The translations under genes were made by a program, and so were the position numbers. Below the pieces are notes generated by a model that had not been told where the DNA came from, ran no database searches, and was given only the letters and a program-made list of their open reading frames with translations. From positions 12,041,203 through 12,105,202 of the forward strand of contig NZ_JAGINW010000001.1 of the NCBI RefSeq assembly GCF_017876405.1: a stretch of DNA of 64,000 nt. Reading direction: 5' to 3'. The DNA comes from Kibdelosporangium banguiense. GTDB taxonomy: Bacteria; Actinomycetota; Actinomycetes; Mycobacteriales; Pseudonocardiaceae. Shown here piece after piece: positions 17,360 through 26,511 of this stretch. Positions within the stretch are counted from its first letter, which is position 1, and every line of letters begins with the position of its first letter.

Positions 17360-17719
17360 ATGGAGCAACGGTTCGCGCGGCGCGCAACAGTGATCTCACT
17401 CGCGGTCGCGGTCGGTGTACTGGTCGCCGCAACGGCGTTATTCATTGTGCTGTACGCACAGAAACAGGACGACATCCGCCAGGTGGAGGAACGGATCGGC
17501 ACGACCGGGAACTCCATTGCCGGCGAGAACGCACGACTGGCCGACATCAAGTCCACAATAGGCAGACTCGATATCGAGCGGACCCGGCTGAGCACCGTGA
17601 ACACCGATCTGCGCGCGTGCCACGACGCCGCCAGGGACTCTATCGCCGCCGCGCGGACCGCGGACAAGGCAGCGTTCGACGCGGCAATAAACAAAGTCTT
17701 CAGCAAGTGCCGGAGGTGA
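17360..17719 (+). CDS. Small single-pass membrane coiled-coil protein (first of a pair)
   Basis: 119 residues from the ATG at 17360 (GGGAGG upstream). A short basic N terminus (EQRFARRA) leads into one membrane helix at about 9-32 (VISLAVAVGVLVAATALFIV), then a coiled coil (QVEERIGTTGNSIAGENARLADIKSTIGRLDIERTRL) and a C-terminal module with two Cys (LRACHDAARDS near 84 and VFSKC at 115-117). The same architecture is repeated in the next gene, with C...AA...VFxKC at the end, so they are paralogues that may pair. They precede a Ser/Thr kinase-STAND protein. Confidence 0.75.
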   Translation: MEQRFARRATVISLAVAVGVLVAATALFIVLYAQKQDDIRQVEERIGTTGNSIAGENARLADIKSTIGRLDIERTRLSTVNTDLRACHDAARDSIAAARTADKAAFDAAINKVFSKCRR

Positions 17720-17724
17720 CCGAC

Positions 17725-18162
17725 ATGCACACCGCCAGATATGAAACAGGCCTTAACGGATACCGCCCCTTCCCAGTCTATGCAGCCCCGATACCGCCGC
17801 CTCCGCCTCCACTGCCTCCACCGTCTCCGGCACGTACCGGAGTGGCCGCACTGGTGGTTCTCGCATCGTTGTTCCTGTTGTCGGCAGGAGTTTTCGTGAC
17901 ACTGTTCCTGGTGGCTGGAAACGATCACGAGAGCGCGGTGGCGCGGTTCGACGAGCGGCAGAACGAACTCACCAGCGTGAACGACCAGGTGGCGACCGCC
18001 GAAGCCGAGCGCCAGCGGGCCGAGGAGCGCAACAAGGCGTTGAAGTCGGACAACGCGGACATGACCGGCTGTGTGGAAGCGATGCGGCACTACCTGTGGG
18101 ACGGCTTGGCCGACGCCGCACGGACGGCCGCCGTACGTGAGGTGTTCACCAAATGCCAGTAG
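17725..18162 (+). CDS. Small proline-rich membrane coiled-coil protein (second of a pair)
   Basis: 145 residues from ATG 17725, with CGGAGG eight bases upstream overlapping the end of the preceding gene. The N terminus is Tyr/Pro-rich (a run of Pro at about 27-38), followed by one membrane helix (VAALVVLASLFLLSAGVFVTLFLVAG, about 44-69), a coiled coil (FDERQNELTSVNDQVATAEAERQRAEERNKALK) and a C-terminal region with CVEAMRHYLWDGL and VFTKCQ. Like its neighbour it keeps two Cys about 30 residues apart at the C terminus. The Pro-rich cytoplasmic tail could be a docking or phosphorylation target for the downstream kinase (inference). Confidence 0.75.
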   Translation: MHTARYETGLNGYRPFPVYAAPIPPPPPPLPPPSPARTGVAALVVLASLFLLSAGVFVTLFLVAGNDHESAVARFDERQNELTSVNDQVATAEAERQRAEERNKALKSDNADMTGCVEAMRHYLWDGLADAARTAAVREVFTKCQ

Positions 18163-18222
18163 GCGTTCCGGTTGGTGTCCCTTGGCAATAGGCTTGCCGC
18201 GCAACGACTGGGAGGGTCGAGC

Positions 18223-21200
18223 ATGACCGACACGGTCTCAGTGAACGCGGCACCCGAGTTGTTCGGACCGTACCGGATCGAGGAACTGCTCGGCCGAGGT
18301 GGCATGGGCGAGGTGCACCGCGCCTTCGACACCGTGCACGAGCGGTACGTGGCGCTCAAGCGTCTGCCGCTTCTGGCGGCCCAGGAGTTCGAGAACCGCT
18401 TCCGGCGCGAGGCCAGGATCGCCGAGCAGATCCGTGCACCGCACGTGGTGCCGGTCCACGCGCACGGCGAGATCAACGGCCGTCTGTACCTGGACATGCA
18501 GCTGATCGACGGACCCGATCTCAAGCGGCTGCTGGGCGACGGGCCGCTCGCGCCGGAGCGGGCAGTCGAGATCCTCACCCAGGTGGCGGCCGCGCTCGAC
18601 GCAGCCCACGCCCGCTCTGTGCTGCACCGGGATGTCAAACCCGCCAACGTCCTGCTGGACGCCGACGGCGCCGCCTACCTGGCCGACTTCGGCATCGCCC
18701 GGCTGTTCGAGCCGGATGTCACCCGGCTGACCGAAACCGGCGACGCCGTCGGCACGCTGGACTACATGGCACCGGAACGCCTGACTCAGGGCGAGGCCGG
18801 GCCCGCTTCGGACGTGTACTCGTTGGCGTGCGTGCTGTTCCAGTGCCTCACCGGACGGGTTCCTTTCCCCGCCACGGATTCGGTCGGCAAGCTGACCGCG
18901 CAACTCAACGATCCGCCCCCGGCGGCCTCGCTGTTCAGCCGGGGCATCCCGCCCTCGATCGATCTCATCATCCAGACCGGCATGAACAAGGATCCCCGCC
19001 GCCGCTACCCGAGCGCGGGCGAGCTCATGGCGGCAGCGACAGCGGTCCTCACCGAGCCGTCGGCAAACGCGCCCCTCGACGTGCCAAGCACCGACGATCA
19101 CGGCCAGTCCTACTTCGTCCGGCTGCTGGCCACGGTCGGCGATGGGCAGCACACAGCGCCGCCACCAGGCGACACCACCGACGTGATCCGCGACCACTGC
19201 CCGTACCCGGGTCTGCAGAGTTTCGGTGCCGGGGACAGCCAGTGGTTTTTCGGCCGGGAGCAGGCCGTACGTGATCTGCTCGCGCGGCTGTCCCGGCTGC
19301 GGGCGGACTCCGGGCCGCTGGTCGTGGTCGGTGCCTCGGGCGCGGGCAAGTCGTCGTTGCTGCAAGCCGGGCTGCTAGCCGCGCACGCCCGTGTCGTCAA
19401 AACGGCGCCACAGTTGGCGATGACGCCCGGCGAGCGCCCGATCGGGACGCTGGCCGCGCGTATGGCGCCTTTCCTTCGCGCCGACCCGCGTTACCTGGCG
19501 TGGCAACTGTACGAGCGGCCCGAGACGTTCGGCGCGATGTGCCAGGCGGCCGTCGCCGGGGTGGACGCGCCGATGCTGATCGTGGTCGACCAAGCCGAGG
19601 AGTTGTTCACGCAGTGCGCTGATCCTCGAGAGCGTGAAGCGTTTGCGACCGCGCTCGCGCATGCGTGGCCTGCGCGTGTCGTGCTCGCCACGCGTGCGGA
19701 CTTCGTCGAGCAGTTCATCACTCTCGCGCCCTTGAAGCCGTCGCTGGACACGCCATACGTGCTGGGACCGATGACCTCCCGGGAACTGGCACGGGTGATC
19801 ACGAGCCCTGCCGAAGCCGCAGGTCTTGAACTTGAGCCTGGTCTCGTTGACCGGCTCATCACGGATGTCGGCGTGGGCAACGATCTCGGTGCCCTGCCCC
19901 GGCTCGCCCACGCGCTGCGGGAGACGTGGCGCAACAGGATGGGCAACCGGTTGACGCTGGCGGGATACCAGCAGACCGGCGGGGTGGACCGGGCGGTGGC
20001 GTTGACCGCCGACAGCATGTACGCCCGCCTTCAGGAATATGACCGGCACGCGCTGCGGGCCGCGTTGCTGCGGATGGTCACGCTGCTCGACGGCGGTGGC
20101 ATCGCGCGACGCTGGGCAAACCGCGCGGAAGTGCCCAACCGTGTCATGGAAAGCCTTGTCGCCGCTCGGCTCGTCACGATCGACCGCGACCATGTCCAGT
20201 TGTCCCACGACGCGTTGCTGACCGCGTGGCCCCGACTACGGGGATGGGTGGCCGAGGACCGGCAGGGCCTGCTCGTCCGCCAGCAACTCGGCGCGGCCTC
20301 CGTCGGGTGGCAGACAAGCGGCCGGGACCGTGCGGACCTCTACCGGGGCGCACGGCTTGCCGCAGCACAGGACTGGGCAGGTGGACGGACCGACCTCACG
20401 CCGGACGAGCGCACGTTCCTGCGCGCCAGCGACCGGGAACGACGGCGCCGAACCAGGCGCCTGCAAGGTCTCGTGGCCGTGCTCGCCACACTTCTAGCCG
20501 GCGCACTCGTCGCAGGCGTGATCGCAGTGGTCGCACGTAGTGAGGCCGAACAACAACGACAGGATGCACAATCGCGACAGCTGGCCGCCGAGGCGCGGGC
20601 CGAAGCGGAGGTGGACCCGGTCGGGGCCATGCGCAAATCCGTCGAGGGCTGGCGGATCAGCCAGACGACCGAGGCCCGGGGCGCGTTGTTGTCCGCGCCG
20701 CTGATCACCTACCCGGCCACGTTCTCATCCGGACTGTCCAATGTGTCCGCAGTCGACGTCAGCCCGGACGGCAGGCTGATCGCGATCGGCGCCGGCGAGG
20801 GCAAGATCATGGTCTGGGACACCGAGGCCGGCAAGCCGTTGCCCACTGACATCACCGGGGCTGGGCTCATCTCCACGGTACGGTTCTCGCCCGACGGAAA
20901 GCTGCTGGCCACGTCGCAACTCGGCGGCGAGGTCAGCAACAGCGGGATACGGATCTGGGATGTCACCACAGGCAAGCTCGTGTCCCGGCTGGAAGACAAG
21001 CTGCCCGCGATCGCGCAACTCTCATGGCGACCCGACGGGAAAGCCGTGGCGGCCTTGTCGGTACAGGAGGACGACACACGCGGCGTCGCCGAGTGGGACC
21101 CCCGGACGGGCAAGCTGATCAGGACGATCGCCAAGGGCATCGGCGACTCGTTGAGCGTTGCGTACAGCACGACTGGCGACCGGCTGGCTGTCGGCCGCGG

Positions 21201-22713
21201 TGACGGCAGCGTCGAGTTGTGGGACACCGCCACGGCGACCCAGGTCAGCAGGCGTACCGAACACGCCGACACCACGACTTTCCGCGGGCCCAACGGCATC
21301 GTGCCGGTCCAGGTGACCTTCTCGGGCCGGCTGCTGGCCAGTTCCAGCCTGGCCGACAACATGATCCGGCTGTGGGATCCGCACACCGGCGCGCCGGTCC
21401 TGGCGTTCCCGGACGTCACGCGCCAGGCAGGGACAAACCAGGCGCAAGGACCGACAGCATTGGCGTTCAGCCCCGACGGCAGAACCCTCTACACCAACAG
21501 TGCCCTCAACTCGATCACCGAATGGGACCCGGGCAACGGGACCTTCCTGGGCGACCTGACACAAGGCCCACATGCGGGCACCACGGCCGGCTCGACGGTC
21601 AACGCGCTCGCGGTCTCCCGCGACGGCCGCACCCCGGTCGCCGCACACAGCGACGGCACGATTCAACGCTGGCACACCAACAGGAGCTGGTACACCGAGC
21701 CTCGCGCGTCCGTGATGAGCCTTGCATTCCGCCCGGACGGCAAGGAGATCACGGCCGGTGACGCCGACAGCGGACTGTACACATGGGACACTAAGTCGGG
21801 TACCGAGACCAGCCGGGCAACCGAGCAGAGCGGCGGAGTTCTTGCCGTCGCCTACCTGCCCGACAGCACACGGATCACCGGCACGGGCAATGCCACCTTC
21901 ACCGCCACCCCGCCTGGCGCAAAACCTCGTACGGTCACGCTTCCCGGACGGACGTTCCTCGGTCGCGGCGCCATGGCGGTGTCGCCGGATGGCCGGTGGC
22001 TCGCGGCCGTGCACCAGCCGGCGGACCCGAAACTCACCGGCCAGGACTTCAAAATCACTGTCTGGGACACCGAGACGCTCACCGAACGCACGGTGATCGA
22101 CATGGACCGCCACTGGCCGCTGGACCTGACCTTCTCGCCCACTAGCGACCGGTTGCTCGCCCTCACCAGCACGTCCGGCCTCGGGGTCGCCGGCACGGAC
22201 CCGGACGGCGACACAGCGGCGAGCATGGTGACCTGGCGTGCTCCCGGCTTCACCGACGAGAAACGGATCCCGCTCGGTTCCGACACACTCAACACCGTCG
22301 CCTACACACCCGACGGCGGATCCGTGATCACCGCGGGCACCACCGGCCTCCTGCAGATCCGTGACGCCGTCACCGGAAAACTGCGTGAAGAATTCGGCCC
22401 GCACCCGTCCACCATCCGCCGGATCGCGATCTCCCCGGACGGCCGTACCGTCGCGTCGGTGACTGCCGAGGACTCCACAGTCCGGCTGTGGAACCTCGCC
22501 GACCCCGGCCATGGCCTGCTTGCCAACCTCAACGCCCACCGGTCGTCACTCAACGAGCTCACGTTCTCGCCGGACGGCACCCGCCTGGCCAGCGGCGGCA
22601 CGGACACAGACGTCGCCGTATGGCACCTCGACCCGGACGACGCAGCCCGCCAGGTGTGCGTGAACCTCATCGACTCGGCTCCGGACAACCTGGGTAACAC
22701 CGGCTGCCGCTGA
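18223..22713 (+). CDS. Ser/Thr protein kinase - STAND NTPase - WD40 fusion
   Basis: 1496 residues from ATG 18223 (GGGAGG upstream). Kinase domain (about 15-275) is complete: GRGGMGEV glycine loop, Lys46, HRDVKPAN with Asp137, DFG at 155-157, and GTLDYMAPE. Then a conflict-type nSTAND NTPase: CPYPGLQSFGAGDSQWFFGRE, Walker A GASGAGKSS near 370-378 and a VVDQAEELFTQC Walker B. A membrane helix lies near 745-770 (LVAVLATLLAGALVAGVIAVVA), followed by about 14 WD40-like repeats (SPDGRLIAIG type) to the end. Such fusions are actinobacterial signalling or conflict receptors: beta-propeller sensing and STAND oligomerisation controlling kinase output. An FHA-like protein follows 33 bases later. Confidence 0.92.
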   Translation: MTDTVSVNAAPELFGPYRIEELLGRGGMGEVHRAFDTVHERYVALKRLPLLAAQEFENRFRREARIAEQIRAPHVVPVHAHGEINGRLYLDMQLIDGPDLKRLLGDGPLAPERAVEILTQVAAALDAAHARSVLHRDVKPANVLLDADGAAYLADFGIARLFEPDVTRLTETGDAVGTLDYMAPERLTQGEAGPASDVYSLACVLFQCLTGRVPFPATDSVGKLTAQLNDPPPAASLFSRGIPPSIDLIIQTGMNKDPRRRYPSAGELMAAATAVLTEPSANAPLDVPSTDDHGQSYFVRLLATVGDGQHTAPPPGDTTDVIRDHCPYPGLQSFGAGDSQWFFGREQAVRDLLARLSRLRADSGPLVVVGASGAGKSSLLQAGLLAAHARVVKTAPQLAMTPGERPIGTLAARMAPFLRADPRYLAWQLYERPETFGAMCQAAVAGVDAPMLIVVDQAEELFTQCADPREREAFATALAHAWPARVVLATRADFVEQFITLAPLKPSLDTPYVLGPMTSRELARVITSPAEAAGLELEPGLVDRLITDVGVGNDLGALPRLAHALRETWRNRMGNRLTLAGYQQTGGVDRAVALTADSMYARLQEYDRHALRAALLRMVTLLDGGGIARRWANRAEVPNRVMESLVAARLVTIDRDHVQLSHDALLTAWPRLRGWVAEDRQGLLVRQQLGAASVGWQTSGRDRADLYRGARLAAAQDWAGGRTDLTPDERTFLRASDRERRRRTRRLQGLVAVLATLLAGALVAGVIAVVARSEAEQQRQDAQSRQLAAEARAEAEVDPVGAMRKSVEGWRISQTTEARGALLSAPLITYPATFSSGLSNVSAVDVSPDGRLIAIGAGEGKIMVWDTEAGKPLPTDITGAGLISTVRFSPDGKLLATSQLGGEVSNSGIRIWDVTTGKLVSRLEDKLPAIAQLSWRPDGKAVAALSVQEDDTRGVAEWDPRTGKLIRTIAKGIGDSLSVAYSTTGDRLAVGRGDGSVELWDTATATQVSRRTEHADTTTFRGPNGIVPVQVTFSGRLLASSSLADNMIRLWDPHTGAPVLAFPDVTRQAGTNQAQGPTALAFSPDGRTLYTNSALNSITEWDPGNGTFLGDLTQGPHAGTTAGSTVNALAVSRDGRTPVAAHSDGTIQRWHTNRSWYTEPRASVMSLAFRPDGKEITAGDADSGLYTWDTKSGTETSRATEQSGGVLAVAYLPDSTRITGTGNATFTATPPGAKPRTVTLPGRTFLGRGAMAVSPDGRWLAAVHQPADPKLTGQDFKITVWDTETLTERTVIDMDRHWPLDLTFSPTSDRLLALTSTSGLGVAGTDPDGDTAASMVTWRAPGFTDEKRIPLGSDTLNTVAYTPDGGSVITAGTTGLLQIRDAVTGKLREEFGPHPSTIRRIAISPDGRTVASVTAEDSTVRLWNLADPGHGLLANLNAHRSSLNELTFSPDGTRLASGGTDTDVAVWHLDPDDAARQVCVNLIDSAPDNLGNTGCR

Positions 22714-22746
22714 CACACGCCGTGTTCTCGATGGAGAATCGGCGGC

Positions 22747-23556
22747 ATGCTGCAGGCCATGGTGCGCGGAAGCGATCTGCATCCGGTGCGATTCGAGTCG
22801 GGGGAGCGCCTGGTCTTCGGCCGCGACCCACACAGCAGTCCGCCGCGGCCCGGCCGCGTCGCCCTGCGGCTGCCAGGCTGCGCCCCACACGTCTCCGGCG
22901 TACTCGCCGAACTGGTCGTCGGCCAGGAAGCCGCGATACTGCGATGGCTGGGCGCAGGTGAAGGCCGCCTGTCGAGTCTGCTGGACGCACCAGGCGGAGC
23001 CCGCCGGGTGACGCTCGTGCGTGGCATGTCAGCCATGCTCGACCTGGGCAAGAACGAACTCGTCGTACTCGCCGGCAGACAGGTCGGCCACGAGTTGTAC
23101 ACAGATCTGTTGCTGACCTTCGCCATCACCGCCCGCCAGCCAACCGGTGACGAATCGATCACCCCCAGTCGCCGCGACACCGAACACAAGCCGCACATCC
23201 GCAAGGGACAGCTGGCCAGATACTCCAAGGAGTGGTACGTCGCCCTCGCCCTGGCCGAACCCTGGCTCGCCGGCGACGACGACTCCCCCTTCCCGCCCAC
23301 CAACCGCCGAATCTACGAACGCGTCCGGGACTGGCGCTCCGGCAACGCCTGGAACCTCGAACGCCCCCAACGCGTCGACGACGCAATCCGCGCCATCTCC
23401 CGCGTCGCCTTCGGCGAACTCGCCGACCCCTACTCCGAGGCAAGACAGGGCCGCATCCAGAACCCCCGCTTCGCCGTCGGCAAACGAATCGCCGAATACC
23501 GCCTCGTCACAGCCGACGACCTCGCCGAAGTCCACAACACCCGCCCAGGCCCATGA
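22747..23556 (+). CDS. FHA-like phosphopeptide-binding protein
   Basis: 269 residues. The first 75 residues look like a divergent forkhead-associated domain (GERLVFGRDPHSSPPRPGRVALRLPGCAPHVSGVLAEL), with the GR and the S-H region in reversed or altered form. The middle is featureless beta-rich sequence. The C-terminal 140 residues, beginning near HIRKGQLARYSKEWYVALALAEPWL, resemble the conserved tail of actinobacterial FHA-type regulators, possibly a helical DNA- or protein-binding region. Position directly after the STAND kinase suggests it reads the phosphorylation state set by that kinase (inference). Confidence 0.7.
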   Translation: MLQAMVRGSDLHPVRFESGERLVFGRDPHSSPPRPGRVALRLPGCAPHVSGVLAELVVGQEAAILRWLGAGEGRLSSLLDAPGGARRVTLVRGMSAMLDLGKNELVVLAGRQVGHELYTDLLLTFAITARQPTGDESITPSRRDTEHKPHIRKGQLARYSKEWYVALALAEPWLAGDDDSPFPPTNRRIYERVRDWRSGNAWNLERPQRVDDAIRAISRVAFGELADPYSEARQGRIQNPRFAVGKRIAEYRLVTADDLAEVHNTRPGP

Positions 23557-23592
23557 TCACGGCAGGAGCAGGAGTTTTCCGGTTGTCCGGTC

Positions 23593-24528
23593 TCATTGGT
23601 GGAACGCCTCAATGATGTGCTGGACGCGCAAAGCGGCGTCGAAATCAGCCAGATCCGCCGGGGCGCCGCCACGGATCGCCTCGGCGAACAGCGTGAGCCG
23701 CGTGAACTCCGAACCCCGCTCACCTTGCAGGGTAACGGGTTCCCAGGAGCCGCCGTCCGAAACGAACAGCTCACCCCAGTCCCGCAGCAGGTAGGAACGC
23801 TCGGCACCCCAAAGAATCCACTCATACGCCTCAGGCCCAGCAAGGCCCGCCACAGCCGATACGTGCACGGGTACGTCACCCGCCCGAAGCAGGCCGCGCG
23901 CAGCGATCTCGCTGCCACTGCCCGGAAAGTCGACGCTCACGTACTCCGTCCGCAGTGGACCAAGCAACCTGTCGGTCAGGTACACGAAGTGGGACAGCAC
24001 TTCGCGGACGAAACCACCCTGCTCCCGGCCGGCGACCCAGGTCGCGGTGGACTGGAAGTCCCGTGGCCAGCCCGGAAACTGCAACCGGATGTCCACGCCG
24101 CGAACCGGTCCACGAAGCCCGCGTTCGATCTCGAGGACGGCGTGCCGGTCGGACAATGCGAAGTTCACCGCGTTGGCCAGGCCGGTTCGCGCGGCCGCGT
24201 CCCGCATTCGTTGCCCGTCGGCGAGACTGATCGCCAAAGGTTTCTCGCTGAACACTGCCTTGCCGGAGTCCAGCGCCTGATTAGCCAGCGGAGCGTGGAG
24301 CGCCGGTGGAGTAGCGAGATACACGGCATCCAGGTCGGCAGCACGGACCACTGCCGAGGCATCCGTGCCGAACAAGACGCCTGGATGAACGTGCCCAAGG
24401 CGGTCGAGCACGCCCTGATCGAGGTCGGCGGCACGCAGCACGCTGAAATCCGGGTGTTTCGCGGCCGCGTCGAGCATCTCGGCACCGATGGCGCCGAGCC
24501 CGACGACGCCCAGCCTGATCTTGTCCAT
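23593..24528 (-). CDS. Gfo/Idh/MocA-family NAD(P)-dependent oxidoreductase
   Basis: 311 residues. The N-terminal Rossmann fold opens with RLGVVGLGAIGAEML (glycine motif at about 8-15), followed by VYLATPPALHAPLANQAL and the family EKP motif in VFSEKPLAISLADG. The C-terminal domain is of the Gfo/Idh/MocA alpha-beta type (GGFVREVLSHFVYLTDRLLGP, with the conserved His in SHFVY). These enzymes usually oxidise or reduce sugars, inositols or amines. It is divergent from a LysR regulator across 49 bases, the usual arrangement for a LysR-controlled target. Confidence 0.88.
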   Translation of the reverse strand: MDKIRLGVVGLGAIGAEMLDAAAKHPDFSVLRAADLDQGVLDRLGHVHPGVLFGTDASAVVRAADLDAVYLATPPALHAPLANQALDSGKAVFSEKPLAISLADGQRMRDAAARTGLANAVNFALSDRHAVLEIERGLRGPVRGVDIRLQFPGWPRDFQSTATWVAGREQGGFVREVLSHFVYLTDRLLGPLRTEYVSVDFPGSGSEIAARGLLRAGDVPVHVSAVAGLAGPEAYEWILWGAERSYLLRDWGELFVSDGGSWEPVTLQGERGSEFTRLTLFAEAIRGGAPADLADFDAALRVQHIIEAFHQ

Positions 24529-24577
24529 GTACTCAGCCTGAACCTCACGACGCGTAAGGTATAGCTACGATGTATTA

Positions 24578-25495
24578 ATGAAACCGTTAAGCACGGACTT
24601 CATGGATGATCTCCGCCGCCTGCGGGTACTCCGCGAATTCCGGGAAAGAGGCAGCATCACCGCCACGGCCACGGCGTTGCATCTGACTGCCTCGGCGGTA
24701 TCCCAGCAGCTCGCCGGGCTCTCGCGGCACCTCGGATTCCCGGTGACGCAGCCCGAAGGCCGTCGAGTCGTGCTGACGCCTCGCGCACGGACGTTGCTGG
24801 CCCACGCCGACGCAGTCTTCGCCCATATCGAGCGCGCCCGGCATGACCTCGACTCCTGGGACGACATCACCCACGGCACGGTCACGATCGGCGCGTTCCC
24901 CACCGCGATCACCGGACTGCTGCCGGAGTTCCTCAACAACGTCCGCGCCCAAGCGCCGGCGCTCAAGATCCGGTTGTGCGAAGCCGAACCACCCGAACTG
25001 TTCGATCAGCTCGACGCCGGGCATCTCACGGTCGCGCTCGCGGTGAGCTTCGCCGGCTCCCCGGCTACCACGGATCCTCGGTATCACCGCGTTGACCTGG
25101 GCCCGGACGAACTGGACGCGGCATTGCCCAGCGATCACCCGCTGGCCTCCGAAGACAGGATCGACCTCATCGCACTGGCGGCGGAATCCTGGATATCCGG
25201 CGACGGTCAGGGCTGCTGTGGCGCGATCACCACGACCGCGTGCGCAGCCGCCGGATTCGTTCCTGACGTCGCGCACCAGACCAACGACTGGCAGGCCGTG
25301 GCCCAACTTGTCGCCCACGGTCACGGCGTGGCGTTGATCCCACGCCTGGCACAACGCGCCCTTCCAGATGGTCTGGTCATCCGGCCGATCACCGACCCGG
25401 CACCCCGGCGCCACATCTTCGCCGCAGTGCCGCAAGGAGCACAGACCTCGCCGGTGATCGACCTCGTCCTCAAGCAGCTAGCTCGGCGAGTTTGA
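24578..25495 (+). CDS. LysR-family transcriptional regulator
   Basis: 305 residues (an alternative ATG at 24602 would give 297). Winged helix-turn-helix at about 10-70 (LRVLREFRERGSITATATALHLTASAVSQQLAGLSRHLG), then a linker helix and the periplasmic-binding-like effector domain (GTVTIGAFPTAITGLLPEFL ... VAHGHGVALIPRLAQRALPDGLVIRPI). It likely controls the divergent oxidoreductase through the 49-bp gap, which contains the AT-rich ATAGCTACGATGTAT. Its last 26 bases overlap the convergent SRPBCC gene. Confidence 0.9.
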   Translation: MKPLSTDFMDDLRRLRVLREFRERGSITATATALHLTASAVSQQLAGLSRHLGFPVTQPEGRRVVLTPRARTLLAHADAVFAHIERARHDLDSWDDITHGTVTIGAFPTAITGLLPEFLNNVRAQAPALKIRLCEAEPPELFDQLDAGHLTVALAVSFAGSPATTDPRYHRVDLGPDELDAALPSDHPLASEDRIDLIALAAESWISGDGQGCCGAITTTACAAAGFVPDVAHQTNDWQAVAQLVAHGHGVALIPRLAQRALPDGLVIRPITDPAPRRHIFAAVPQGAQTSPVIDLVLKQLARRV

Positions 25496-25907
25496 CCAGC
25501 ACGCCGTCGTAGATCCGCTTGAGGCCGCCCGGCGCGAAGGTCTTCTCGAAGAAGCCGCCGATGCCGCCCACGCCTTCCCAGCTGGTCTCGATCCGCACGA
25601 GGCTCTTGCCGTCCGCCTCACGCACTGTCCACGTGGTGACCATGGTGGAGTTGGCGTCCTTCTCGACCAGGGTGCCCGGCTCCGGCTCGCTCACCGTGGC
25701 CGCGACGTCCCGCACCCGCTTCGACGTGGCCTGCAGCTTCCAGCTCGCCTTCGTGCCCGCGCCGGTGCCGCCCTCGACAAGAAGATAGTCGAAGTACTGC
25801 TCGGTGAGGATCTTCGGCCGGCTGTCGGCGTAGTCGGCGACCAGTGCCCGGACCTTCTCGGCCGGGGCGTCGATCGTGCGCTCCGCCACGGCGGTGACCT
25901 TGCCCAT
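25470..25907 (-). CDS. SRPBCC (START/Bet v1-like) family protein
   Basis: 145 residues from ATG 25907 (GGGAG upstream). Typical small helix-grip fold: KVTAVAERTIDAPAEKVRALVADYADSRPKIL at the N terminus, a central beta-sheet, TWTVREADGKSLVRIETSWEG, then a long C-terminal helix (GGLKRIYDGVLVKLAEL). These proteins bind hydrophobic ligands in a cavity. It is divergent from the DUF35/thiolase operon across a 178-bp gap carrying a palindromic operator, so it may be controlled with it and bind a lipid or steroid (inference). Confidence 0.82.
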   Translation of the reverse strand: MGKVTAVAERTIDAPAEKVRALVADYADSRPKILTEQYFDYLLVEGGTGAGTKASWKLQATSKRVRDVAATVSEPEPGTLVEKDANSTMVTTWTVREADGKSLVRIETSWEGVGGIGGFFEKTFAPGGLKRIYDGVLVKLAELAA

Positions 25908-25990
25908 GAGAACTCCCAGTCTCCTGTGGTTGCTGGTCACACAATCCCACCGGCTGTCCCGGCCGCCGCGCCGGGGCCCGGCAGCAATAT

Positions 25991-26071
25991 TGAAACTTGT
26001 TTCAGTTGAGCGTGGATTGATAGCGTCTACTCCCAGCGAACGTCCCCTACAGGCGTAGGTAACAGGTTCTA
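25991..26071. promoter_or_regulatory. KstR-like palindromic operators before thiolase operon
   Basis: TGAAACTTGTTTCA at 25991-26004 has perfect 6-bp arms and fits TNNAACNNGTTNNA, the consensus described for KstR, the TetR repressor of mycobacterial cholesterol catabolism. A second partial copy, AACAGGTTCTA at 26061-26071 (AACNNGTTNNA half), lies just before the ribosome site AAGGAG. No TetR gene is visible nearby, so a genome-wide repressor would be acting. Sequence match seen; identity of the regulator inferred. Confidence 0.55.
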
Positions 26072-26085
26072 ATACAAGGAGTGTG

Positions 26086-26511
26086 ATGACCGGCCTGAGT
26101 GCTCCTTACACGATCGAGTTCCCGTTCGAGCGCACGGTCGGGCCGAAGATCGGCACCTTCCTCGGTGGCCTGCGGGACTGTCGGCTTTACGGTGTCCGGT
26201 CCGCGCGGGGCGTCCTGTGCCCGCCACTGGAGTTCGATCCCGAGACGGGTGCGGAGACCGGGGAGCTCGTGCCGCTGGAGGCAACCGGCACCGTGACGTC
26301 GTGGACCTGGGTGCCTGCCCGGCCCGGTGACCCGTTGCCGCATGACTTCGCCTGGGCGCTCATCACGATCGACGGAACGGTCGGTTGTCTGTTCCATGCT
26401 GTCGACGGGACCTTTTCCGAGATGAGGGCCGGGCTGCGCGTGCGGGCACGGTGGCGCGACGAGCGCGTTGGTCACATCCGGGACATCGAGTGCTTCGAGG
26501 CGGTTGCATGA
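26086..26511 (+). CDS. DUF35 OB-fold protein lacking the zinc ribbon
   Basis: 141 residues from ATG 26086, with AAGGAG four bases upstream (GTG 26083 also possible). The C-terminal OB-fold is recognisable (ATGTVTSWTWVPARPGDPL ... WALITIDGTVGCLFHAVDG ... GLRVRARW). The N-terminal part, where DUF35 proteins carry CxxC...CxxC, has only scattered Cys (DCRLYGV, VLCPPLEF), so zinc binding is probably lost. DUF35 proteins partner thiolase-like aldolases or thiolases acting on acyl-CoA (ChsH2-Ltp2 in steroid degradation). First gene of a six-gene coupled operon. Confidence 0.82.
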   Translation: MTGLSAPYTIEFPFERTVGPKIGTFLGGLRDCRLYGVRSARGVLCPPLEFDPETGAETGELVPLEATGTVTSWTWVPARPGDPLPHDFAWALITIDGTVGCLFHAVDGTFSEMRAGLRVRARWRDERVGHIRDIECFEAVA

